Below, one piece after another: positions 22,007 through 33,300 of a stretch of 64,000 nt of DNA (position 1 is its first letter; each line of letters starts with the position of its first letter). Made by a program: the position numbers and the translations under genes. The stretch covers positions 2,942,293 through 3,006,292 of the forward strand of contig CAMXCT020001112.1 of the NCBI GenBank assembly GCA_947184155.2. Reading direction: 5' to 3'. Under the pieces are notes generated by a model. The model had not been told where the DNA came from. It did not search any database and worked only from the letters and a program-made list of their open reading frames with translations. Origin of the DNA: Cladocopium goreaui. Its lineage: Eukaryota; Sar; Dinophyceae; Suessiales; Symbiodiniaceae.

Positions 22007-25000
22007 TGGATGGACATTGATCTTTTTGATGGTAAGTAGAATTACAAGAAGGTGGGGGGTCATGAGCTGTGTCAATAGTTTTGAAGGGAATGCAAGAAGA
22101 AAGAAAACTCGTTGAGTCGTTCCCAAGTACTATATATACTCCTTGCAGTCACTAGTCGGCAGTATTTGCGAGCGGAGCATCAGTTTATTTTGCCTATGCA
22201 AACTGTTCACATATTGGTTGTATTTTGCTGTGGTGTAAACGCATACAAGATGCACGTGTGCGGAGAACATGGTGGTAAGGCCTACTTGTTTGTTTGCGTC
22301 ATCTTCCTACTGTTTGATCTTGCTGTTGAATCAGCAGTGGTAGAAAATCATGTTACTGGTTGGGCAATCACGGGTGCAAAAGTGAATTCGCTGCTTGCAG
22401 GACTGTAGTGGGGAATGTATAGCAACAGCGAGACTTCGCTTCCGGTGAAGAAGATGCAGGGGTCGGCCATGGACCTATTGACTTCTTGCCGAAGCATATC
22501 GCAGCATGCCTTCGCATCGATCTCCTTGCAGGGCGGACATGGAAGGACAGTGGCTTATAGTACTTAGATGTACTTAGGGTATCTTAGGATAGTTAGGTCT
22601 GTGGCGCTTGTGGTACTGACTGCCGTTTTATGATGTTTTATGCCAGTGCAGTGAGAGCCAAAGCTCGAGATGATCGCTCTTACTGCGACTGGATTTTAGC
22701 TCGGTCAAAATGGCCAAGCATGCTCACTCTCATCTATCGTCCTGAAAAGACACGGGATTTTCTGCTCGCAATTCGAATCAGGGTGCTTTTGCCATAGAAG
22801 CAGAGGTTTTTTGGACTGCATAATTATGACTGGATCATACTGGATGCTTGACAGCATTTTTGCATATTTTTACTGGGCTGCATTGACACTGAACACATCT
22901 GAACACTCCATGTGATGATATACGATGTAAATTGTAAATTCATGTAAATTCCACTTTTTCAACCAAGGCTTGGACCTTGAAGATCTCGTGGGCATTGGTG
23001 ATGTCCGCCCCTCGGGAGAGTAGTGGAGAGTATACATGAGCACACTATACGCTATAATACGCTTTGATATGCTACAATTTACAATAGTTTTGGAACCAGC
23101 ACTGGAGCAGGGAGTGTGTTCTATCACGGACTCTTGGTCCTATTTGAGCAGCATATGGAGAAGTTGATGAAGTCCATGAAGATGCCAAAGTCTTGGGAGT
23201 AAGGCAGCCTTTTGCAAGAAGGTTGGCGCAAAGCTCAAGGAGTGGAGCTCTCAATCCTTGCACGACGCACCCAACGGGGCCGGAAAGCAGAGTGAAGAAC
23301 ATATGACATACTAGCTAGTATGGGTTTCAAAATATGTCAAAATAATCGAGTCATCGAGCCATCGAGCCTGTCAAAAGATGGTCAAGATGTCCGAGACGTT
23401 CCGAGACGTTTGTTGCCTTTGAGGTATCAAGAGTGGATGGAGGAGTGGCCGTACAGCCAGCAAGCAGTGTTCCCAGATAACCCTCAACAGATCTCAACAG
23501 AATGATGCATTTGTATGTGGACCGTGGAACTGCTCCAAAGTGTCACCTGTTGAATCTTGTTAGCAAATCAAAAATTCTGGGACTGCAAAGGCCCGAGCGC
23601 TTAGCTGGCTGGAGCCAAAGAAGAGGTTGGGTGAGCCCAACATATCAAGTTGCGGATAGTTGCGGTGTCTCAGTGCACTAGGCACCATTTAGGGTTTCTG
23701 TATGTTTCTGTTCTATTTCTTTCTTGCTAAGATTTGAGGGCCTGAAATGGATTGAAAAGATTTGAAAAGATCTTCAAGCCGGTTTTTGAAGTTGTTTTCT
23801 TTCTGTGCTGCAGTTCAGCGAGCCCTTCGGGTGGCTGGAGCCCTGTGTCGGTGTCAACAGCAAGAGATTCCAAAATAATTCTGCAGCTGATTGCACCGTA
23901 TTACGCCAACTTGCCCAACGATGGATCTCCTGGCAGTGTTCCTTAAGCTGCCTTCTTGGCTGAGAGTTTCAAAGTGCGGCAAGCAGCGAGGTCGAAGTAG
24001 ATCGCAGAATCAGAAAAGGTTCAGAGATCGAAGATTCGAAAGGAAAGGGCGCTGGTCAAAATGGAGCAGGCCGCTTGTCACTTGTAAGACAACAGAGAAA
24101 GGACCAGATGAAGCATGTTGGAATCAAATATTATCAAATGGAGTGTTTAATGCGTATCAATGCATTACAGTCGTGGCAGGAACACGCAGAGAGGTGTCCC
24201 CTCTCGTGGTGACAGCTTCCAGCAACCCCGTTTCGAGAAGGCAAGAGATATCAAGGGATCATAAGAGATCTACTTTCAACATCTTTCAACGCTTGTCAAA
24301 TGATGACAAAGGATGCCAGAAGCACATTACTTTGGATATTTTTGGCCAGGCCGATGATTGGGAGGAACGCTTCTCAAGGGCCGAGCTTTGAGTAGATTTT
24401 GTTGAAGTTCAGGAGCTTCATGGAGCTTCCAAATTTCCCATGAGGAAATTCGACAGAAGTGTGTGTGTGTGTGATATATTTTGTTTGAACATGTTTGAAC
24501 GAAGTAGCAGTTTAATGATTGGGCGAACAGTTTCCAAAGATTGAGACTCCTTACGCCCCGACTTCTCCATTACAAGTCGGGACATATTTGTCTCACCAAA
24601 AGTTCACGCGAAAGAACTATCATCAAAAAGATGCGATGCCGTGACGCATTGAAAGCTGCTTGAAAAGCAGGGGCTGGTGTTCGCCTGGTGGCTGCTTTTC
24701 GGAGAAGATGAATACTGCTACTGATGATCTTCCATCTTCCATGGTTCTCCTACTTGACACTTTTGCCACGTTGCACCTTAGGGCCTTTCATCATGCTGCA
24801 TCATTTGCATCTATTCCGTTCCCAGTTTTCTGTTTTCCGGATGTTCGCTAGATGTCAAGGTACCAAGATGTGCGGCTTCGCCTCCTAAACGCATTGTTGC
24901 AGAGTGACTTCAACGGAAGGCCGTCTGATAAAGCTATGTGAACCTTGTTCCGTGGACAGTTCCTTTATGCGCTGCAATCGCACATCCAATGAGCATCATA

Positions 25001-26690
25001 TGTTGTTTTCTTGACAATGATGAAAGTCTTCCTTCACATTACTACAATTGAAAGAATTGACATGAATTGACCATGGCTTGGTGGCAGGCAGTACAACAGC
25101 AATTTTTGCAACCAGGTGCTGGTACCAGACTGTTCAGTCATGGAAGATTGTACAGCACGCACTGGGTGGCAAAGACAGCATGCATTGGCAGGCAATCGGA
25201 CAGATCGCAGACCAGTCTGGAACCCAAGGTCTTGTGACATGAAGTGAACATATGCTCTGTCGATTTCTACCCATACTTGCACAATCTTGCACACTAGTAC
25301 TGTATATAACACGGCTCGAAAACATTCAAAAACCGCGAGACATACGACAGATTGAGTGGCGACATTGAGTCCTTGAATCTAATACTGTAGTCTTTTCTCT
25401 CCTGCCATCACATCTCGTCACATTACATTCAATCTTTCCTCAATGTCTTGATGTAGCATTTCATTTACATCATGAACGCAAGCCAAAATCATCCACATTC
25501 ATTCTCCGGCTGCTTAGCATACCAGGAAGGTTCAAGGAGCAGCCTGTGTCCGCTCAGGAAGCGCCTTTCCTATCAAGTGCGCATGGTTGCAAGGTCAGAA
25601 ACTGAGTTCCAGGCATCGCTACCTGAGTATGACAAACATTGACAAACTAGATGTACTTAGAATTTCTTAGAAGACCCAGGAGATACATGGAGAATATGGA
25701 GAATATGGAGAATATGGAGATACAGTACGTTCAGATACATTCAGTCTTCATTCAGTACATTTCTGTAGTGCTTTTTGAGCTTGCGTCAATGTGGCACAAT
25801 CCGAGGGCTGTGGCTTCTGCTACGGGAGGTCATGCTGGCCGCACTGCAGCCGGGAGCTTGGATGAGTTGAGTCCCTTTGGCCTCAGAGACTGGATATGAC
25901 TGGATGAAACTCCATGGGACTCCTTATACTGTAATATTATGTATATAATTTGTAATTTATATATTAACTATATATATATTAACTATATATATATTAACTA
26001 TATATATATATAGTGATATATGTATATATATATACATATATTAACTATATATATATTAACTCTATATATATAGTGATATGTATATATATATTAACTATAT
26101 ATATAGTGATATTGATATATATATATACATTGTATGCATATAATATGATTATGTATAAAGTATCAAATAAAATCAAATACTGGTAGTGTCAAGTAGTATC
26201 CAGTAGTAACAAGTAGTAAGTGTGCCATAGTTTGCCCGTATTGCGGGTGGATTCTACAAGGGAAGCCGGACTGCGAGTGCTCTTTGAGGCTTTGCGAAAG
26301 CAGCTCACTCTCCTGCAAGAAAGGACCATGGCTGATTGGTTTCAAGATCAACCCTGGATCGAATGTGTGATTGAATGTCGATCGTGGACATTGAACTGAA
26401 CTGAGCCATGTGTTTTGGAGAAAGGTAGGATGCTGTAGGTTGGACGATTACTTACGTCTTACGTTTGCTGGTCCATTTGCTTCGCTTGTTGATTTTGCTG
26501 GTTTTGCATGGTTTTGCATCATGTTTCTCCCACTGACCAAAGGAGAGAGCGCCGAGCAGAGCAGGCACAGAGCTTTGATGAGAAGCCGGAGGCAACAAGA
26601 TCAACCAGGTCTTCACTGCAAGAAGAGGCAACGAAGTGCGAATTGTTTCAATTGGTTGTTGTATGTTGTGTGTTGCAAATTAAACCACCT
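22007..26690. other. No gene confidently recognised (4.7 kb)
   Basis: Open frames at 23891-24391 (166 codons, basic and Ser/Arg-rich in part) and near 22640-22760 (including DDRSYCDWILAR, reminiscent of a YC.W motif) could hold exons but could not be joined. The 9-bp repeat ATGGAGAAT occurs four times at 25688-25722, and PCC-like 10-mers ccgagacgtt are doubled at 23391-23410. An AT-rich tract occupies 25925-26150. Confidence 0.4.
25925..26150. repeat. TATATATATTAAC AT-rich tandem repeat
   Basis: Several copies of TATATATATTAAC and TATATATATAGTGATA units. Nearly pure A/T. Confidence 0.88.
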
Positions 26691-26698
26691 TGAGATTG

Positions 26699-26762
26699 CC
26701 TTGTGTATTCTTATGTATTCTTATGTATTCTTATGTATTCTTATGTATTCTTATGTATTCTT
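26699..26762. repeat. TTATGTATTC 10-bp tandem repeat, six copies
   Basis: Six exact consecutive decamers. The surrounding sequence is unique. Confidence 0.93.
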
Positions 26763-26984
26763 ACCAATTTGTCGTGTTACTTTTTGGGGCATGATCAGAC
26801 GCAGTGATGCAACATGATGCAACAATATTAATTGAACATACAGTAACATGCAGTATGCTGATGAAAATTAAATCATTGTGTGTTGTGTGTACTTGTGATC
26901 GCATATTGTGTGTATTGATAACTATTGCATGTGTATTGTGTATAATTTTTGATATATTACTAGTATGCTGTCCACCTGCTCAAG

Positions 26985-27098
26985 GTTGGCGACATGATTG
27001 ATATGGAGCGTGTGCCGAGTGCAAGCTCGCTGTCAGCAGGCAGGCGGAGTTCCACCAGGCCAGATGCTAGCATGGGCAGATGGCAGAAGTATGCAGAG
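26985..27098 (+). CDS. Orphan exon of an unidentified Ser/Arg-rich protein
   Basis: Exactly 38 codons lie between a CAAG acceptor followed by GTT and a GAG followed by GTGTTG donor, matching the intron pattern of this window. The product includes VGDMIDMERVPSASSLSAG, then RRSSTRPDAS and GRWQKYAE. It looks like a disordered, possibly phosphorylated linker. It lies 3.3 kb upstream of the first recognised VPS34-like exon on the same strand and could belong to that gene's N-terminal half or to a separate gene. Confidence 0.5.
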
Positions 27099-27099
27099 G

Positions 27100-28420
27100 T
27101 GTTGTGAGACGAAATGGGTTCATACCATTCTAATCTTGAGAGCTCTTTCAAAAGACTTGAATTCATGAGTGTCACGACTCCTTCCTTTGATTTGACCACG
27201 CAAGGTCAGTGGAGGCAGGGTCTGTATATAGATTCTTAAGATCCAGCTGTATGTGTGTGTGTGTCAGTCTGCGCGTGAAGTGTATCATGGTAAATCTGAT
27301 GTCAATCCCAGTTAGTTAGTGTAGCACTGAAGTGAGCACATCAATTCGGATCAAAGGAGCCAACGAGGGGCAGAAAACAGTCGATGCCTCAGGACTCAGG
27401 AGACATATAGCAGACTATTCACCTTCATACAAAGTATACATATACACATACACAGGACTATTGTTGCTCAGCATGTTGGGACTAAGCATTGAAAGACTTA
27501 CGTAGACCAAGGTGGTTGCAATATATTTGGAGACAGTCAATGTGACAGGTTAGTCATCTCATGCTCTGCCTATTGCCTTCGTTCTTCCTTCCTCTTCGAC
27601 TGTCAAACGTGCAAGATGTTTGATGCCACAAAAGCAGCTGACGCTTCCCTAGGAAGCCTCACCTTGACAGAAAAACACAATAAGCCCACCTCTTTATTTG
27701 TAAGAAAGTGGTGCTAGAAAGGGGCAACACTAAATTGATTTGTCAAACCTGCACATGGGAAGGCGCTGGTCTGATGTCCCAGTTGTAGCATGCGCCAAAA
27801 GCGCGAGGGCCAACGCTTCTATGTGCTTGCTTGACCACTCCTCACCCCGCAGTGGCCCGACTTGCAAAAGGCATTGACCGAAAGTGTTTGGCAATCGCAC
27901 ATTGGAACCCGCGGAACCCCAACTTAGAACTTAGCATATTTTCATCATAGGCATGGCCTCTCCTTTGCATCCTGGCACATACTTCAGTTATCTTCAGTTC
28001 ATATTCAAACGCATATTGCAAACTTCAGAGGTGCCACTCTTCTACGTGCTTAGACCTGCCATTCTCATGTAGTGCTCTTTCCTAGCTACCGTGCTTTTCA
28101 CATGTTCTTTTTGCCGTACAACAAGTGCTGTTTGCTCACCACTTCTCTTGTTCCTTCCAGGGCCTGGCAAAAAAAGGAACCACTTAGAGTTGGGTTCAAC
28201 ACACTGAACACGCTCAATCCAAACTTGTTGATAGACTGCGGCAGCTTGAGCGCCCCTGTCATTCAACCGGTCCTGGTAGCAACTCTGCAAGCCTGGCGCG
28301 AAGAATCCGCTGTTGGTAGAACATGGTGCAACACATGAGTGACTCACCCGCAGGTGTAAGCCACAGTGCCCACAGTCAAAAACTGCAAACCTGCATATAA
28401 TTATAGAAAGTGTATAGATA
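27100..28420. other. No gene recognised
   Basis: About 1.3 kb of unique sequence with no open frame I can support. A frame at 28160-28335 (LVPSRAWQKKEPLRVG...) follows a TTCCAG acceptor and might be an exon; its family is unknown. Confidence 0.4.
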
Positions 28421-28424
28421 GACA

Positions 28425-28660
28425 GGTGCATAGATAGATAAACAGACAGAGACAGACAGACAGACAGACCGACCGACAGACAGACAGACAGACAGACACA
28501 GAGAGAGAGCGAGAGAGAGAGAGAGAGTCTGAGAGAGAGAGAGATAGATATAGATAGATATAGATAGATATAGAGAGAGATAGATAGATAGATAGATAGA
28601 TATATAGAGATATATAGAGAGAGATAGGTAGTAGATATATAGATTTGTAGATAGATAGGT
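28425..28660. repeat. GATA / GACA / GAGA tetranucleotide repeats
   Basis: Mixed AGATAGAT, GACAGACA and GAGAGAGA tracts that run into the 11-bp satellite downstream. Confidence 0.9.
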
Positions 28661-29152
28661 TTGTATATGGTATGTATATGGTATGTATATGGTATGTATA
28701 TGGTATGTATATGGTATGTATATGGTATGTATATGGTATAGGTTTGTAGATAGGTTTGTAGATAGGTTTGTAGATAGGTTTGTAGATAGATATGGTTGTA
28801 TATGGTATGTATATGGTATGTATATGGTATGTATATGGTATGTATATGGTATGTATATGGTATGTATATGGTATGTATATGGTATGTATATGGTATGTAT
28901 ATGGTATGTATATGGTATGTATATGGTATGTATATGGTATGTATATGGTATGTATATGGTGTGTATATGGTATGTATATGGTGTGTATATGGTGTGTATA
29001 TGGTATGTATATGGTATGTATATGGTATGTATATGGTATGTATATGGTATGTATATGGTATGTATATGGTATGTATATGGTATGTATATGGTATGTATAT
29101 GGTATGTATATGGTATGTATATGGTATGTATATGGTATGTATATGGTAAGTA
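28661..29152. repeat. 11-bp satellite (TATATGGTATG), about 40 copies
   Basis: Nearly perfect 11-bp units. A short interruption at about 28738-28800 is made of four GTTTGTAGATAG 12-bp units. Three units near 28958-29002 carry GTG for ATG. Because the unit has no stop in any frame of either strand, it yields open frames repeating MYMVCIWYVYG (plus) and TIYIPYTYHIH (minus), including a 414-codon minus-strand frame; these are artefacts. Confidence 0.95.
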
Positions 29153-29154
29153 GG

Positions 29155-30326
29155 CGGGTTCTTTCGTGCCAAAATCATTCGGCCGCTTTGGACAGGGTGG
29201 GCTTCTCCCCAGAAGTAGCTGACTCTGAAGCAGGAAGCCCTCCGAGAGAACCTTGGCTTGCCTAGCGCACGCATGTGTCCTTGCACTTGAACAGTTTAAA
29301 GTTTAGAGAAAGTTTCATGCACGCCCGGAAAATACATCATGCAATGGTGTGTGTATATATATATATAGAAGCAAGAAAAAAAGGAAGTGCTAAGGCCTTG
29401 CAGTGAGCACGTAAATTGCAGTGAATGTCAGCTGTTCTATTCCATTCCACTGATGCTTCACTGTACGGAATTTTAATGATTTTTAAGCCATTGCACTTCA
29501 AAAAGGCTAGAACGACAAAAGGGCTACAAAGGTAATGTGATACAAAATATACAAAGGGAACTCCGGTAGGGAACTACTAATAATTTGGGTGAAACGGGTC
29601 CAAATTAAGAAATTTTCCTGGTGGATCTGGTGGCCTGGTTCACGCAAAGCAAGTTCAGACCAAGGAAAGGCTCCCTTCTGGTGTTCTGGGCAACTCCCCA
29701 AGTGACTTTTCAAGGCCTGGTACGGAGGATGTTTGCACTCCGTAATTATGTGCATGTTACCTGCGTTCAGCTCAAATTGACGGAAATATGTAGATATGAA
29801 ATGATGCGAAGCTGAACAGAAATGGCGAAACAATGCGAAGCACTCTTGATATGCTTGGCAGGCAAGGCTCGGGCTCAGGCTTGCAGGATTTCCCGAAAGA
29901 GACGGATGCTCAAAGGCGCGAATGCGAGAAGACAGTTCGCCGGCTGGATGCAAAAGCTGCAGAATGTGGTGCCATGTCTGATCACATGTTGGTTTTTAGC
30001 ACGTCCTGTGCAGATGCTGCCGTTGTTGCTTTCGAAAGAGTCCGAAAACAAAAGTGGACAGCATCGTTGAGGACTCCTGGTCCCATGAACCAGCGAGAAC
30101 CAGGGTGCGTGCCCAACCAGTCAAGAGAACCTCGCTCAGTCATGCTCAGTGATGAGGAGTGGAAAGCGGACCCAAGTATGCAGCAGTTTGGGAACCAGGA
30201 CTTGAGAGAGATTTGAATTACGCTTTGAGACCTGCGATCCTGACTCCACCACTTGTTAGAAATAAACAAATGCTTGAAATACAAGACTTGTGCTTTCCAA
30301 AGTGCTGGAAATCTTTGACTTTTCAG
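29155..30326. other. Unassigned; possible upstream VPS34 exons
   Basis: The stretch 29850-30215 is open and has an acidic, coiled-coil-like composition (DFPKETDAQRRECEKTVRRL, SDEEWKADPSMQQFG). It directly precedes the first recognised exon of the kinase gene and may belong to its helical region, but I could not align it to the family. Confidence 0.4.
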
Positions 30327-33300
30327 GAGATGAGTCTGCTGGATGCGTGTGGAACGCCACTTCCGGTCGAGCCTTCTTTGCCACTGGGGGCTCTGCAAAC
30401 CAAGCGGCAGCACCCTCAGTTCGCAGATACCACATCCCTCCGACTCAAATCTGAGAAGAAGCAGCTACAGATGTGATACAGAAATATACAGAACATAGAC
30501 ACATGACATGACATGACATGACATAATGATACAATATGCTACACTCATACATGCAGTACATATCAGATCATATCAGTACATGGTATACATATGTTCTAGA
30601 TACATTGCATTACATTGCGAAATTTGGATAAGGTGCTTCGTCGCCAACTCTGCTGTGGCTCCAGCAAGGGGCTTGGTTTGCAAGTTCCTCGAGGTTTGAT
30701 TCGCAAACGTTTTGTCTCTCGGTGCATTGCATGCCCAAAACAGCTGGAGGTTGTCTTCGCCTATGAGGACAATCACTCCAAAGGAGCAAAAAGACGCAAG
30801 TGTTCACGTCGGATGCAGTTTTGGTTTGCTTTTGCACATGGCTTACGTGTTTTCTCCTTCTTTGCTGTCAAATTTGTGATGATAAACCAAACCTGGAACG
30901 AAGATGTTGGAGGAAGCACGGAGGGCAGCCACTTGCATTTGTATGCAATGAAGAAAGGCGATGATTTGCGGCAAGTCTGAGCCTCGAGAGATCTCGAGAG
31001 CCTCTAGAGCCCCTTCACTTCGAATTCACGTGCCTCCACAAAGTGGACAACTGGCTTTGAGGATGCGTTCGTTCTCCAGATATTTCGCATCATGGTGCGG
31101 AACTCGGGACACGTTTTTACATTTACATGGAGAAGGATCCAGGATGATACTGCCAGTTGATAAGATTTGAGACGAACATTGAATTGCCATGAAACTCTTC
31201 ATATCTTGTGTAATCACCAAAGCTAGCTTCTGCTAGCTGAAGTCCCTCTTGCTTTAGCAAGGTATTGGGGGGATGGAATCTCCAATCGCGAGAAACTTCT
31301 CAGTTAACTACCCCCCCTCTCCCCCTCCCCCTCCTTCACAAGCAGTTTGGTCGTGGGCTCAACCCCTCCCGGGACACGGTCAGTAACAGCACCGGCACGA
31401 TCATTGGTATCCACCCTCTACACTTCGCACTCTGGAGTCCACACTTTACACGCGAAACTTTACACACTGCATCTTACATGTTACACTCCACACCCGACAT
31501 GTTACACTTATATATACCTGTTAATGCACTTTACACTCCACTCTTTACACTCTAAACTTAGACGCCACACTTTAAACGCCACACTCCACACCGGACAGTT
31601 TACACTTAACTCTTAACACACTTTACATGCCACAATTTACACTCTAAACTTTACACTCCACACTTTACACTCTAATTTTTATCACACTTTACACCCCACA
31701 CACTACACTTTATACCCCACACTCCACACACTACACTTTACTTGGCACTCCACACTCTACTTTTACACCTGGCACTCACACTTTAAGGTTTACGCTTTCG
31801 CTTTCACACTTTCCACTATACTCTTGACTTTAGACCCTCACAACTTTGCCCTTTTCACACTTGACGCTGTATGGAACCTTGGCCTTGCTCCATTTTTCTT
31901 GTTGCGTGCGCACATCTACCTGTCGTCGTAAACTGTCGCCTCGCACTGCGTGACGTTTTCCCGCGCTTCCAACGGTCCACTCCGGTGCCGAAGGTGGACC
32001 TTTGAATTTTCCCGACTCAGTTGTCATGATTTTGTCTATGCTGAATGTCTTCATTTGCTTCGTCGTGCAACAGTAGACAATCATATGTTCTCAAAAATTG
32101 TGCTTACACCTGCGCTACCTTCTGTGTTTCATGCCCATTATTCTGGCAAGCTAGCTTTTGTCCCTTTCCCCTTGCCCTCAAGTTTCTCAGGAGACTACAT
32201 GGGCTGAACATGGATTGAGGGAGGCAGGGAAGGAGTCGTAAAAAGTGCCAAACTGTCTGGAGTAGCAGAACTTGTCATGACTAGATATGATAGCTGTTTA
32301 TCATGGTTTATCTTGCTGAAACGTCTTGTGGTTGTGCACACAGTTTGCAGGTCTCTTTAATGCCATACAACGCATTGGCGTTGTCCCCAAAGGCTTGGTC
32401 AGATATTTACGAGCTGAAGCGCCCTGTTTTTAGGGGGTTATACTACCCAAATCTGCCCAGTATATTGCCGATTATCATAATCCATTGGGGGAATCCCTAT
32501 TAACCGATCAGTCTAAAGGGACGACAGAGGGTTTTGGACACTGTTCACTTGCTGTTTCATCGCAATTTCTTATTGGATGGTACTGATGTTCGGGCTTGAG
32601 GTGCAAATAGATGCAACATGATGCAACATAGTGCAGCATGTATCAATATGCAATGTTGACGGTTTATCGGTTCAGGAGGGAATGGCTGCCTTCGTGCCAC
32701 GAGCCAAGAACGTAGCAACCATCCTGCAGGCACAAAGGGCAGGGGAACCATTTGGTCTCAGGAGAGCATACCAGCATATAGCTAGTGACTGAGCAAAACG
32801 CCCGAACCGATTGATTTCAGCGTGTTCATTCGGACGCCCCGCCAACAACATTGTAGCAACATTCCTGTGCGCATTCCAAAAGTCTCCCCAAAAAAGCCTG
32901 TGTGCAGACCTGCCGACCTAGCATACTGTCTATGTGGTTTCTCTTCTGTAGACAGAGATATTGCACGCAGTTGCAGCTGATTCCTTCTCGTTGAGGAGGC
33001 AAACATGCAGTTCCAAATTCTACTTTTTCCCACATAATGTGGGTCATGTGCACTTGGATATGTAAGGCACTGCCAAGCTCGTCAATCGCCATCAGAAGCC
33101 ACTGTGCACGCGCGCATACATGCATGCGGGCACAAATACAACATGCACACATGCACCAGCGGCACAAAATGAAGGGAAACGAGCACAATGTGGCATGACT
33201 CTTGCAACTGCACATGATGAAATGACATGATTAAACACCTACAAAAATGGCAAAGGGTACAAGAAGTTGATTGAAGATGCCTGATTTGTGCATGTGGTCC

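Noticed and set aside
28042-29286. 414-codon minus-strand open frame
   Set aside because: Almost all of it is translated 11-bp and GATA/GACA satellite sequence; open in all frames because the unit lacks stops.
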